From contig NZ_JBLZPK010000033.1 in assembly GCF_049199905.1 (NCBI RefSeq), forward strand, positions 124,001-188,000: a DNA stretch of 64,000 bases, given 5' to 3'. Below are positions 8,557-17,245 of the stretch, piece by piece; positions within the stretch are counted from its first letter, which is position 1; each line of letters begins with the position of its first letter. Under the pieces are notes generated by a model. That model was not told the origin of the DNA. It was given only the letters and a program-made list of their open reading frames with translations, and did no database searches. This stretch comes from Shinella sp032095155. GTDB lineage: Bacteria; Pseudomonadota; Alphaproteobacteria; Rhizobiales; Rhizobiaceae. The translations under genes were made by a program, and so were the position numbers.

Positions 8557-9336
8557 TCAATAGCCGGCGGTGACGCCGAAATCGATGGAGAGGGCCGCGC
8601 CGGTGATCGGCGCTCCGTCAGGCTCGCAGAGGAAGGCCACCATGCGGGCGATCTCCTCCGGCTTGATGAAGCGTGCGGCCTCCTGCTGCGGATAGTTGGA
8701 CAAGAGCTTTGCCTTGTACCCACCCGGATCGCCGCCGCCGTAGCGCTCGGCCTGGAATTCGATCATCGGGGTCGCGACATCGCCGGGGCAGACGGCGTTG
8801 ACGCGGATCTGGCGCGGCGCGAGCTCCAGCGCCAGCGCCTTGGTGAGCAACACGAGGCCGCCCTTCGACGCGCAGTAGATCGCCGCCCCGTTGTTGCCGA
8901 CGAGGCCGGCATCCGAGGCGATGTTGACGATGGAAGCGCCGGCGCCGAGATGCGGGATCGCCGCCTGGATCAGGAAGAACGCGCCCTTGAGATTGACGTC
9001 GAAGACGACATCCCAGTCCGCTTCCGTCATGGTGGTGGAATCGCCCTCGCGCCAGACGCCGGCGGAATTGACGACGACATCAAGGCGCCCGCGCCAGGCG
9101 AGAACAGTCTCGACGGCGGCGGCGCAGGAGGCGATCCGGCGCATGTCGAGCGGCACGGCGAGCGCATCGCCCCCACCCGCGACAAGGGTATCAACGGTCT
9201 GCGTCAGGCGCTCGCCATCGAGATCGGCAATGGCAACGGCATAACCTTCCCGCGAAAGTCGCGCGGCGATCGCCGCTCCCATACCGCCGGCCCCGCCGGC
9301 AATGAGCGCTACTCTTTTGGTCGCCTGATCGGTCAT
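8557..9336 (-). CDS. Short-chain dehydrogenase/reductase
   Basis: 259 residues. Glycine-rich loop AGGAGGMGAA near the N-terminus, NSAG, and the catalytic Ser plus YCASK are visible. Second member of the unit, 33 bases after the GntR gene. GAGG precedes the start at 9336. The tail IDFGVTAGY replaces the usual VDGG. Substrate unknown; by context it oxidises or reduces a sugar-like or hydroxy-amino-acid compound under control of the upstream repressor. Confidence 0.86.
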   Translation of the reverse strand: MTDQATKRVALIAGGAGGMGAAIAARLSREGYAVAIADLDGERLTQTVDTLVAGGGDALAVPLDMRRIASCAAAVETVLAWRGRLDVVVNSAGVWREGDSTTMTEADWDVVFDVNLKGAFFLIQAAIPHLGAGASIVNIASDAGLVGNNGAAIYCASKGGLVLLTKALALELAPRQIRVNAVCPGDVATPMIEFQAERYGGGDPGGYKAKLLSNYPQQEAARFIKPEEIARMVAFLCEPDGAPITGAALSIDFGVTAGY

Positions 9337-9369
9337 GTCTGCCTCTGTGGGGATGGGTGGCCGCCCGCT

Positions 9370-10101
9370 TCACTTGCGGGTCAGGCTGAAGGAAAAATGG
9401 CTGCCGCGATGATAATCCACGGCATAGTTCACTGGGATGCCGGCGATGTTGAAACAGGTTTCGGTGATCAGCAGCGCCGGACCGAAATCCCGGAGGCCAT
9501 GCCGCTCGACCACGTCGTCCGGCAGCATCACGGCCGAAACGCTCGCCGCCGACATGCGGGGGCGGTTGGCGTGTTGCTCGAGGATCTTCATCAGCGACCC
9601 GCTCCACTCGATATCGTAGAGCCGGCCGGGGATGACACTGCGGGGCACATAGTCGATGCAGTAGAGGATCGGTTCGTCACCATGCAGACGGATGCGCTCG
9701 ATACGGATGACGCGGTCGGCCGTCGCGAGCCTGAGGCTCTCGGCGACGCGCTTGTCCGGCGCTTCCTCGGAAATCGACAGCACCTTGTTGACGGGGCGAT
9801 AGCCGTAGTGCTGCGCCATGTCGGTGACGCTCTCGAAGACTGTGATCGGCCGATCGACCTGCACGGCCGAGAGCGCCGAGACGAAGCGTCCGCGGCCATG
9901 CTCGACATAGATCACGTCGTCCTGTTCGAGCAGCTTCAACGCCTCGCGCAGGGCGGGCCGCGAAATCTTGAAGCGTTGCGTCAGCTGTGCCTCGGTCGGC
10001 AGCTTGTCGCCCGGCTTCAGCCCTTCGTCCTTGATCAGATCGGCAACCCGGTCCCGCAACTGGACGGCAAGGGTGCGCGAATCGCGAAGGGGTTCCTCCA
10101 C
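9370..10101 (-). CDS. HutC-type GntR transcriptional regulator (FrlR-like position)
   Basis: 243 residues. Residues 1-75 are a GntR winged helix (LPTEAQLTQRFKISRPALREAL), residues 95-240 a UTRA ligand-binding domain. GTG start at 10101 with GAGG upstream. It heads the minus-strand unit with two SDRs and is divergent from the SIS/kinase pair. A perfect TTGTC-T-GACAA palindrome lies 34 bases before its start, with near copies before the SIS gene and before the SBP at 16260, so it most likely represses itself and both neighbouring units. UTRA regulators usually respond to a sugar phosphate or amino-acid-like ligand. The repressor of the E. coli frl operon belongs to the same subfamily. Confidence 0.9.
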   Translation of the reverse strand: MEEPLRDSRTLAVQLRDRVADLIKDEGLKPGDKLPTEAQLTQRFKISRPALREALKLLEQDDVIYVEHGRGRFVSALSAVQVDRPITVFESVTDMAQHYGYRPVNKVLSISEEAPDKRVAESLRLATADRVIRIERIRLHGDEPILYCIDYVPRSVIPGRLYDIEWSGSLMKILEQHANRPRMSAASVSAVMLPDDVVERHGLRDFGPALLITETCFNIAGIPVNYAVDYHRGSHFSFSLTRK

Positions 10102-10134
10102 CGGATGCCTCGTTCGTCGTTGTCGTCACCTTTC

Positions 10135-10145
10135 TTGTCTGACAA
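10135..10145. promoter_or_regulatory. GntR operator candidate 1 (TTGTC-T-GACAA)
   Basis: Perfect 11-base palindrome with 5-base arms. It lies nine bases inside a TTGACC hexamer (10155-10160, minus strand), so bound repressor would cover the promoter of the GntR-SDR unit. Two near copies occur at 10260 and 16307. Confidence 0.6.
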
Positions 10146-10259
10146 ATTCCCGGTGGTCAAGGCGCTGCCCGAACAGCCGCGACCTTGTGCAATATGTTAC
10201 GCTTTCGCCTCTCTGGAAAATTCATGACTCGCCTTGACAGGCGCGCATCACGATGTCAG

Positions 10260-10270
10260 TTGTCTTACAA
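10260..10270. promoter_or_regulatory. GntR operator candidate 2 (TTGTC-T-TACAA)
   Basis: One mismatch from the perfect palindrome at 10135. It lies 20 bases downstream of a TTGACA hexamer (10234-10239) and 32 bases before the SIS gene start, i.e. over the likely -10/+1 region of the plus-strand SIS/kinase unit. Confidence 0.55.
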
Positions 10271-10301
10271 CATTGAAACTCATGACTATGAGGGCACGTC
10301 C

Positions 10302-11315
10302 ATGCTGAACTTCGACGAACAGAGATTCCTGCGCATCCAGTCCGGCGCCGTCGGCCTGCAGAAGCGGCTGGAAACGGTGGTCGCATCCTGCCTTGCGGCC
10401 GGTGCGGAAAACATCTTCTTCCTCGGCACAGGCGGCGCGGCGATCCTCATGCAGCCGGCAGCCCAGCTTTTGCAGCGCCGCTCGCGCTTCCCCACCTTCA
10501 TCGACATGCCGGCGGAGCTCGTGCTGACCGGCTCGGCGAACCTGACGGACAAGTCGATCGTCGTCATGCCTTCGCTGTCCGGCACGACGAAGGAAAGCGT
10601 GGCACTGCTCGCCAGGCTCAAGGAAATCGGGGCCACCGTGCTGACGCTCGTCGGGCATGAAGAAACCCCGCTCGGCAAGGGCGGCGACCATGTCTTCGTC
10701 AACTTCGCCGAGGACGACACGTCCTGCGAATCCTTCTATCTCCAGTCGCTCTTCGTGGCGCTGGCGATCCTCAAGCATCGCGGCGAGATCGACAACCACG
10801 ACGCCATCGTCGCGGAACTCGCGCGCCTGCCGGCGCTGCTTCTGGAGGTCAAGCGCGCCTATGAGCCGAAGGCGGACGCCTTCGCCAAGGTGCTGGCCGG
10901 ATCCGACTTCCACATCGTCACCGGTGCGGGCAATGTCTGGCCGGAAGCCTTCTACTACGGCATGTGCATCCTCGAGGAGATGCAGTGGATCCGCACCCGT
11001 CCGGTGCATGCATCCGACTTCTTCCACGGCACGCTGGAGCTGGTCGAAAAGGGCGTGAGCGTCATCCTGTTCAAGGGCGAGGATGCCCTGCGCCCGCTCG
11101 CCGAGCGCGTCGAGAACTTCGCGCCGAACTACACGGACAAGCTGACGGTGCTCGACACCGCCGAGTTCGACCTGCCGGGCATTTCGCCCGAGGTGCGCGG
11201 CCTCGTCTCGCCGGTGCTGCTGGCCACGGTCCTCGAGCGCATCAGTGCGCATCTCGAAGTCATGCGCAACCATCCGCTGACGACCCGCCGCTATTACAAG
11301 CGCGTCGCCTACTGA
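10302..11315 (+). CDS. frlB: SIS-domain sugar isomerase, fructoselysine-6-phosphate deglycase-like
   Basis: 337 residues, the length of E. coli FrlB. Two SIS domains; the first has FFLGTGGAAIL and MPSLSGTTKESV, where the sugar phosphate binds. The end TTRRYYKRVAY matches the DERRYYGGLVEY type tail of FrlB. FrlB splits a 6-phosphofructosyl-amino acid into glucose 6-phosphate and the amino acid. The start at 10302 has GAGGG seven bases upstream. An FrlD-like kinase follows at 11399. The pair is divergent from the GntR gene and preceded by two operator candidates. The Amadori substrate could be fructosyl-lysine, -glutamine or a related compound; the sequence does not decide. Confidence 0.78.
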   Translation: MLNFDEQRFLRIQSGAVGLQKRLETVVASCLAAGAENIFFLGTGGAAILMQPAAQLLQRRSRFPTFIDMPAELVLTGSANLTDKSIVVMPSLSGTTKESVALLARLKEIGATVLTLVGHEETPLGKGGDHVFVNFAEDDTSCESFYLQSLFVALAILKHRGEIDNHDAIVAELARLPALLLEVKRAYEPKADAFAKVLAGSDFHIVTGAGNVWPEAFYYGMCILEEMQWIRTRPVHASDFFHGTLELVEKGVSVILFKGEDALRPLAERVENFAPNYTDKLTVLDTAEFDLPGISPEVRGLVSPVLLATVLERISAHLEVMRNHPLTTRRYYKRVAY

Positions 11316-11398
11316 TAGCGACGGCTTGACCTGAACGCCTGCGAGCCGCGAATGCGCCTGTCCGTATTCGCGGCTTTGCCGTCCCTGAAGAGAACAGC

Positions 11399-12211
11399 AT
11401 GAAGAGCTTCCGCTTCGCCGCCGTCGGCGACAATTGTATCGACCGCTTCCGCCCGCCCGTCGCGCAATCGCTTGTCGGGGGCAATGCGGTGAATGTCGCC
11501 GTTCAGCTCGCGCGGCTCGGCCAGGTCTCGTTCTATTTCGGTGCCGTCGGCCCGGACGCAGCCGGCCGCTGGACGCGCGAACTGCTCGCGCGAAACGGCG
11601 TCGATGTGGGGCATCTGAGGGAGCGCGAAGGCATCACCGCCTATACTGACATCGATGTCCTGCCCTCCGGCGAACGCGTCTTCGTCCATGAGGATTTCGG
11701 CGTCTGCGCCGGCTACCGGCCGGATGCGGCCGACATCGCCGTGCTCAAAACCATGGATCACGTCCATATCGGCTGGATGGACGATGGCGGCGCCCTGCGC
11801 CGCACACTTGCCACCGCCGGTATCAGCGTCTCGCAGGACATTTCCGTCAATGCCGACCCCGCTGATCTCGGCACCGGCGGCCTTGCCATCGCCTTCGCTT
11901 CGGCGGGCAGCGAGGACGGTGCGGCGGATCGGCAGCTGGAGCGCCTGCTTGGCGACGGCGTGCCGCTTGCCGTCGTGACGCGCGGCAGCAAAGGCTCCGT
12001 CGTGAGCGATGGCACTGCGCGTTTCGAGGCCGGTATTCGCACCGTCGAGGTCATTGACACCACCGGCGCCGGCGACAGTTTCATCGCCGGTTTCCTCGCC
12101 GCCCGCATCACCGGAAAACCCCTGCCCGATTGCCTGGCGGCCGGCCGCGACCAGGCGGCGGCGACCTGCACCCATGTCGGCGGGTTCCCACAGGATGCCC
12201 GGCCGCTCTGA
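11399..12211 (+). CDS. frlD: PfkB-family kinase, fructoselysine kinase-like
   Basis: 270 residues, ribokinase/PfkB fold. N-terminal AVGDNCIDRF and GGNAVNVAVQLARLG and C-terminal DTTGAGDSFIAGFLAA (anion hole and catalytic Asp) are visible. The start motif GDNC(I/V)D followed by GGNAVNVAV is shared with E. coli FrlD rather than with general ribokinases. It should phosphorylate the sugar part of an Amadori compound so that the SIS protein encoded 83 bases upstream can split it. Ends 4 bases from the convergent EamA gene. Assignment rests on this resemblance and the pairing. Confidence 0.8.
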   Translation: MKSFRFAAVGDNCIDRFRPPVAQSLVGGNAVNVAVQLARLGQVSFYFGAVGPDAAGRWTRELLARNGVDVGHLREREGITAYTDIDVLPSGERVFVHEDFGVCAGYRPDAADIAVLKTMDHVHIGWMDDGGALRRTLATAGISVSQDISVNADPADLGTGGLAIAFASAGSEDGAADRQLERLLGDGVPLAVVTRGSKGSVVSDGTARFEAGIRTVEVIDTTGAGDSFIAGFLAARITGKPLPDCLAAGRDQAAATCTHVGGFPQDARPL

Positions 12212-12215
12212 GCGG

Positions 12216-13103
12216 TTACTTCAGGATCAGCCAGCCGGAAAAGATGATGATCGCGGCACCCATCAGCGTGTGCATCTCCACGGGCGTCGAGAAGAGGAAG
12301 GTGCCATAGAGGCAGCCCCAGATGATCTGGCTGTACTGGAACGGCGCGACAACAGAGGCTTCACCGACCCGGAAGGCGCGGACAAGCAGCGCATTGCCGA
12401 CGATCATCAGCACGCCGCCGGCTACCGCATAGCCGAAGAGGGGAAGGTCGAGCGGTTTCAACTCACCGGAGACGGCCGCCACGGCGAAAGCGACGGGCGT
12501 CATCACCACGAGAAGGCTTGCGACCAGCGCCTCGTCCGTCTCCGCCATCTTGGTCCGGCGCAGCAGGATCAGCGACAGCGAGAACAGCACCGCCGAGGCG
12601 AAAGCGGCGAGATGGCCGAGATTGAGCGGTGCGGCACCGGGCTTCAGCGCCACGGCGACGCCGGCAAAGCCGACCAGCACGCCCAGCCAGCCGATGCGCG
12701 ACAGCCGCTCGCCCAGAAAGACGAAGCTGAGCATGGCGACAAGGATCGGCGTCAGGAACGCGATGAGATAGGCTTCGGCCATCGGCAGCGTGGCGAAGGC
12801 GTAATGGATCAGCAGCGTATCGAGCGCCAGAAGCAGCGCCCGCCAGAAGGCGAGCGACGGCTGGCGCGGGATCAGGCGGCGAACACGGCCCGTGACGAGT
12901 GCATGGCCCAGAAGCAGGATCAGCGCCGTAGCGGTGATGAGGAACGTCACCTGCGGCGCCGGCATCGTTCCTGCCATGATCTTGACGATGGCATCGGTCG
13001 CGGAGAACACGAAGAAAGCCACGAGCACGATCAGCGCGCCCTTGCCGTTCGACGGCACGACCGGCGTTCCGTCGCTCTCTGCCACGGAGGCCTCAGCGGA
13101 CAT
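12216..13103 (-). CDS. EamA/DMT-family transporter
   Basis: 295 residues with ten hydrophobic segments, two EamA repeats (about residues 25-150 and 165-290). Typically exports amino acids or metabolites across the inner membrane. The start at 13103 overlaps the end of the upstream permease gene by 11 bases; a Met at 13142 would overlap by 50 bases and is less likely. As last gene of the SBP-oxidase-permease operon it may export an amino acid or by-product released from the imported compound; that is inference. Confidence 0.84.
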   Translation of the reverse strand: MSAEASVAESDGTPVVPSNGKGALIVLVAFFVFSATDAIVKIMAGTMPAPQVTFLITATALILLLGHALVTGRVRRLIPRQPSLAFWRALLLALDTLLIHYAFATLPMAEAYLIAFLTPILVAMLSFVFLGERLSRIGWLGVLVGFAGVAVALKPGAAPLNLGHLAAFASAVLFSLSLILLRRTKMAETDEALVASLLVVMTPVAFAVAAVSGELKPLDLPLFGYAVAGGVLMIVGNALLVRAFRVGEASVVAPFQYSQIIWGCLYGTFLFSTPVEMHTLMGAAIIIFSGWLILK

Positions 13104-14064
13104 TGAAGCGGCCGAACCTTTCTTCGATGCGGGACTGGGCATATTCCAGGCCGATCGAAAGGATCCAGTAAATCATGGAGGCGGTGATCAGCATTTCGAT
13201 GTGACGGAACTCGGTCTGGCCCTGGGTGCGCGCAAGATACATGATTTCCCACACGCCGACCACCGAGACGAGCGAACTATCCTTCAGCATCGCGATGAAC
13301 TGGTTGCCCGTCGGCGGGATGATGACGCGCATGGCTTGCGGCAGGATGACGAGCGTCATCGTCTGGGCCGGGCTGAGGCCGAGCGCGGTCGCACCTTCCG
13401 TCTGGCCGCGGTTGATGCTCTGGATGCCGGCGCGGAAGATTTCCGTCATATAGGCGCCGTAGCAGAGCGACAAAGCGAGAATACCGGCCGGAATGGCACC
13501 GATGACATAGCCCACCTGCGGCAGACCGAGATAGATGATGTAGATCTGCATCAGGAGCGGCAGGCCGCGGAACAGCGACGTGTAGAAGGTCGCAAGGCCG
13601 TAGACGACGCCATTGCTGGAGAGTTTTGCAATGGCGCCGGCAAGCGCGATGATCGTGGCAATCAGGATCGAGATCGCGGAAATGAACAGCGTCGTCGTCA
13701 CACCCTGCGTGATGAGGAAGCCGATTTTCTTGGCGATGAAGGCGAAGGAAAGATCGAACGAATAGAAGAACAGCATCAGGAGCACGAAAAGCTCGACCCA
13801 GACGCCGACCACCTGCCAGCGGCGCGGCAATTGGCGCAGCGCCTTCCAGTTCGCCGCAACGATGAGCGCGATCAGCACCGACGAGACAATGCGGCCGACA
13901 ACCTGATTCTCCTTCAGCCAGTCGACCGAGGACGGCAGGATATGGCCGATCCAGGCGGAGCTGACGCCGATGGAATAGAGCACCGACGCGACGATGGCGA
14001 GGATGAGCAGGCCGCCGGCCCTGCGCGATGCTTCGGGATAGGTGAGTATCAATCGGCCAATCAT
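13093..14064 (-). CDS. Amino-acid ABC transporter permease (HisM/GlnP type)
   Basis: 323 residues, longer than the usual 220-250 because of about 90 extra N-terminal residues with two or three added membrane segments. The core holds the permease EAA loop EGATALGLSPAQTMTLVILPQAM. AAGGGG precedes the start at 14064. It is paired with the polar-amino-acid SBP at 15433 through the intervening oxidase gene. No ATPase gene of this type is present in the operon, so it must borrow one or the ATPase lies elsewhere. Confidence 0.88.
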   Translation of the reverse strand: MIGRLILTYPEASRRAGGLLILAIVASVLYSIGVSSAWIGHILPSSVDWLKENQVVGRIVSSVLIALIVAANWKALRQLPRRWQVVGVWVELFVLLMLFFYSFDLSFAFIAKKIGFLITQGVTTTLFISAISILIATIIALAGAIAKLSSNGVVYGLATFYTSLFRGLPLLMQIYIIYLGLPQVGYVIGAIPAGILALSLCYGAYMTEIFRAGIQSINRGQTEGATALGLSPAQTMTLVILPQAMRVIIPPTGNQFIAMLKDSSLVSVVGVWEIMYLARTQGQTEFRHIEMLITASMIYWILSIGLEYAQSRIEERFGRFNVR

Positions 14065-14093
14065 GTTCCGCCCCTTGTTCTCGTTGAAGCCGC

Positions 14094-15374
14094 TTACGCT
14101 GCGCGCTCGCGCCACCAGTCCTGCGCCTGGAGTTTCCAATAGGTGAGCTGCGCCACGGCAAGCCCCGCAAGACCACCGGCCCAGACGAGGCCGAAGGGTT
14201 CGAAGAGCTTGTAGCGCTCGGTTTCGCCAAGAATGCCTTCCGCGATAACCTTGCCGCCGATGGCCGTCGTGTTGAGGCCATGGCCACCGAAGGCGGTGCA
14301 ATACCAGACGCCGGGGCTCATGCGCCCGATCTGGGGCATCAGGTGGCGGGCATAGGACATCAGGCCCGACCAGGCGAGCTCGGTCTTGAGGCCGGCGAGC
14401 TGCGGATAGGTGCCGACCATTTCGGCGCGCAGTTCCTTGACGAGACCGGCCGTGGAGGCGGCGTGGGTGGTGATGCGGCCGCCCCAGAGGATGCGGCGCC
14501 CGCCATCGACGAGGCGATAATAATCACCGGCCCGGCGGTTGTCGCCGATAGCGCTCTTCGTGGCGATCGCCGAGGCAATCAGCTCGGGCGCGTCCTCGCT
14601 GACCATGACATAGGTGGCGATGGGCAGGTAGGAGCGCTTCAGCTTGCCGTTCAGCGATCCGGTATAGCCACCGGTCGTGAAGACGACATCCTTGGCTTTC
14701 ACCTCGCCGCCGGATGTCTTGACGCGTTTTTCAGCGCCGGAAAAATCCACCGAGACGGCAGGCGACTGTTCGCAGATACGCCCGCCGAGCCGCTCGATTT
14801 CGACGGCGATGGCGCGCAGATAGTTGAGCGGGTGCATGTGGAAGGCGTTGGGATTGCGCAGCGCCTGAAAATAGCGCTCGGATTTCAGCACCGCGCGCAC
14901 GGCATCGCGGTCCATATATTCGAGTTCATAGCCGTATTCGCGACGGGTCTCTTCAGCATAGGCCTTGAGGCTTTCGCCGTCGTCATAGCGCAGCACGCTC
15001 ATGATACCCAGTTCGGGCTGCGCGTCTTCGATGCCGAGCGTCCGGATATTGTCGCGGATGAAGTCCATGCCTTCGATGGAGAGGTGGTGTAGCTTGCGCG
15101 CCGCATCCTTGCCGGTCACGCGGGCAATGTCGTCTCCACCCGTCGCATAGCCGGGGCCGACGAAGCCGCCATTGCGGCCGGACGCGCCAAAGCCGACGCT
15201 TTCGGCTTCCAGCACCGTGACGCGCTTGCCGGCACGGGTAAGCTGCAGCGCCGTGGTGAGGCCGGCAAGGCCGGCGCCAATGATGACCGCGTCGCATTCG
15301 ACCACGCCCGAAAGCGCCGGGCGCGTCGTCTGGTCCGCCATGGTTCGTTTGTAATAGGTGTCCGGATAGGCCAT
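14094..15374 (-). CDS. DAO-family FAD-dependent amine/amino-acid oxidase
   Basis: 426 residues. Rossmann FAD motif VIIGAGLAGLTTALQL near residue 30, GFGASGRNGGF, and the C-terminal FGGHGLNTT loop are characteristic of D-amino-acid oxidase/PuuB-like enzymes that oxidise a C-N bond and release hydrogen peroxide. The extra C-terminal stretch (LVWAGGLAGLAVAQLTYW) is hydrophobic and may sit at the membrane. GAGGGGGAG precedes the start at 15374. Located between SBP and permease, so it probably acts on the imported substrate. Some Agrobacterium Amadori-opine oxidases are FAD enzymes, which fits the FrlB/FrlD neighbours, but an amine or D-amino acid is equally possible. Confidence 0.82.
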   Translation of the reverse strand: MAYPDTYYKRTMADQTTRPALSGVVECDAVIIGAGLAGLTTALQLTRAGKRVTVLEAESVGFGASGRNGGFVGPGYATGGDDIARVTGKDAARKLHHLSIEGMDFIRDNIRTLGIEDAQPELGIMSVLRYDDGESLKAYAEETRREYGYELEYMDRDAVRAVLKSERYFQALRNPNAFHMHPLNYLRAIAVEIERLGGRICEQSPAVSVDFSGAEKRVKTSGGEVKAKDVVFTTGGYTGSLNGKLKRSYLPIATYVMVSEDAPELIASAIATKSAIGDNRRAGDYYRLVDGGRRILWGGRITTHAASTAGLVKELRAEMVGTYPQLAGLKTELAWSGLMSYARHLMPQIGRMSPGVWYCTAFGGHGLNTTAIGGKVIAEGILGETERYKLFEPFGLVWAGGLAGLAVAQLTYWKLQAQDWWRERAA

Positions 15375-15398
15375 CGCATGCTCCCCCTCAAATGAAAT

Positions 15399-15423
15399 GG
15401 CGCGGGCAAAAGCCACCCGCGCC
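15399..15423 (-). promoter_or_regulatory. Intercistronic hairpin after SBP cistron
   Basis: Perfect 8-base arms GGCGCGGG / CCCGCGCC with a 9-base loop, starting 10 bases after the SBP stop codon and ending before the oxidase ribosome site. No U-run follows, so it more likely stabilises the SBP message or attenuates transcription than ends it. Confidence 0.5.
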
Positions 15424-15432
15424 GGTCTTGCG

Positions 15433-16260
15433 TCAGTCGGCGCTGTAGTCCTTGCCGTACCACTTGGTGGTGAGAGTCCCCAGCGTGCCGTCCTTCTTCA
15501 TCTCCTCGATGATGCCACCGACCTTGGCGGTCCATTCCGGATCGATCTTCTCGGCGATGACGACGAGCGGCTCGCGGAAGGCATATTCGCCTTCGAGAAC
15601 CTTGACCGGATAGCCGTTCTTGATGGCGTTCATCGCGGTCTGCTCGGGCGCGATCACCGCATCAAGGCGAACGCCGGGGCCAAGGCGCAGGTCGTCGAAG
15701 GGCAGCATCGAGTCGGCAAACGTGCGGACTTCACCCGGCTCCAGCTTGTATTCGATCGGCGGCAGGCCCGGCGCGTCGATTTCGAGCTTGCGGTTGATGA
15801 AGTCTTCCGAGGTCGTCGCCGTTTCGACGCCGATCACCTTGCCGTTGAGGTCGGTGACGGTCTTGGCGTCGCTGTCCTTGTGCACGACGTAGACATAGGG
15901 GCTGTAGTAGTAGATGCCGACGAAGTCGATCACCTGGGCGCGGGCCTTGGTGGGCGTGACCGAGCCGACGCCGAGATCGTAACGGCCCTGCCAGCGGCCG
16001 CCGGTCAGTGTGGCCCAGTCCGGGGTCTCGAAGCTCACCTCGACGCCAAGGCGCTTGGCGATCTCGCGCGACACGTCGATGTCGAAGCCGACCATCTCGT
16101 TGCTGTCGTCGAGATAGCTCTGGGGCGGCCAGCCGCTGTTCGTGGCGACGACCATCGCCTTCTTTTCCATGACGCGGTCGAGCGTCTCGCCGGCCTGGGC
16201 CGAAACGGCGGCAGCGACGAAGGCAGCACCTACGGCCAGGCGCATGAAGAGCTTTTTCAT
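15433..16260 (-). CDS. Periplasmic amino-acid-type ABC solute-binding protein (family 3)
   Basis: 275 residues. Cleavable signal peptide MKKLFMRLAVGAAF... ending near AQA-GE. The mature part is a family 3 SBP: NSGWPPQSYLDD, VGFDIDVSREIAKRLG, GSVTPTKARAQVIDF. Binds a polar amino acid or amino-acid conjugate in the periplasm and delivers it to the permease at 13093. AAGGAGG precedes the start. First gene of the unit; a TTGTC/GACAA-type operator lies 47-57 bases upstream, linking it to the GntR repressor at 9370. An Amadori compound is a plausible ligand given FrlB/FrlD. Confidence 0.9.
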   Translation of the reverse strand: MKKLFMRLAVGAAFVAAAVSAQAGETLDRVMEKKAMVVATNSGWPPQSYLDDSNEMVGFDIDVSREIAKRLGVEVSFETPDWATLTGGRWQGRYDLGVGSVTPTKARAQVIDFVGIYYYSPYVYVVHKDSDAKTVTDLNGKVIGVETATTSEDFINRKLEIDAPGLPPIEYKLEPGEVRTFADSMLPFDDLRLGPGVRLDAVIAPEQTAMNAIKNGYPVKVLEGEYAFREPLVVIAEKIDPEWTAKVGGIIEEMKKDGTLGTLTTKWYGKDYSAD

Positions 16261-16306
16261 GTGGTCCTCCTTGTGATCCGTCAGTTCGGATCCCCATTTA
16301 TGTAAG

Positions 16307-16317
16307 ATGTCTGACAA
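16307..16317. promoter_or_regulatory. GntR operator candidate 3 (ATGTC-T-GACAA)
   Basis: One mismatch from the palindrome at 10135. It lies just downstream of a TTGACT hexamer (16345-16350, minus strand); 17 bases separate that from a weak -10. A second small palindrome, GGGAA-CAC-TTCCC, occupies the spacer (16331-16343). Position fits repression of the SBP operon. Confidence 0.5.
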
Positions 16318-16486
16318 CTGAATGTGTCAGGGGAACACTTCCCGAGTCAAGGGCGGCAAGCGGGCGAACTCATGAAACGATGAGATGAGCCCATAGAAAT
16401 CCGTTATGAATTCGTCCTGCACAGGAAAATGCTCCCGGAGGGGGCCATCGGGACGTTGTCGTACATCCTAGCTTCCTATCAAAGCT

Positions 16487-17245
16487 TCAAAGCTGATGCA
16501 GCGCGAACGGTTTGCCTTCGATCGTCTCTACACGCATGTGGAAACCGAAGACCGCCTCCAACCTGTCGGGCGTGAGGATTTCGGCGGGTGTGCCGTCGGC
16601 AACGATCCGCCCGTCTTTCATCGCCACGATCCGGTCGGCATGGGCGCTCGCCTGGTTGATGTCGTGCAGCACGATGACGACGGTTTTGCCCTTCGCATCG
16701 GCGACGGATCGCAGCGAGCGCATCAGAGCGCGGGCATAATACATGTCGAGATTGTTCAGAGGCTCGTCGAGCAGCAGATAATCCGTGCCCTGGGCAAAGG
16801 CCATGGCGACAAGCGCACGCTGACGCTGGCCGCCGGACAGCGTCTCGATGAAGCGGTCGCTGAGATCGGTGAGATCGAACTGCGCGATGGCGGCGTCGAC
16901 GATGGCGTGGTCCTCGTCCATCAGCCGGCCGCGGCCATGCGGAAAACGCCCGAAGCCAACGAGTTCGCGCACCCGCAGGCGGCTTGCGATCGTCGTGTCC
17001 TGCCGCAGGATGGCGAGGACCTTTGCAAGGTCGCGCCCGGGCGTCGTATCGACCGGCAGGCCGTCGACCGAGATTTTGCCGGTCTGCAGCGGCTGGAGCC
17101 GTGCGACGAGCGAGAGCAGCGTGGATTTGCCCGCACCGTTCGGGCCGATCAGCGCCACGACGCCACCCTTCGCGATTTCGAGGCTGACATCGTGCAGGAT
17201 GGGCGTCGTCCGGTGCTTGAAGGAAACGTTGTCGATGCGGATCAT
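16487..17245 (-). CDS. Iron-siderophore-type ABC transporter ATP-binding protein
   Basis: 252 residues, FecE/FepC group. Walker A GPNGAGKST, signature LSGGQRQRALVAMAFAQ, Walker B YLLLDEPLNNLD, and the switch His in VLHDINQA. Energises uptake of a ferric chelate through the two permeases encoded upstream; its start overlaps the stop of the second permease gene (ATGA at 17245-17242). Third gene of the unit. Confidence 0.92.
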   Translation of the reverse strand: MIRIDNVSFKHRTTPILHDVSLEIAKGGVVALIGPNGAGKSTLLSLVARLQPLQTGKISVDGLPVDTTPGRDLAKVLAILRQDTTIASRLRVRELVGFGRFPHGRGRLMDEDHAIVDAAIAQFDLTDLSDRFIETLSGGQRQRALVAMAFAQGTDYLLLDEPLNNLDMYYARALMRSLRSVADAKGKTVVIVLHDINQASAHADRIVAMKDGRIVADGTPAEILTPDRLEAVFGFHMRVETIEGKPFALHQL

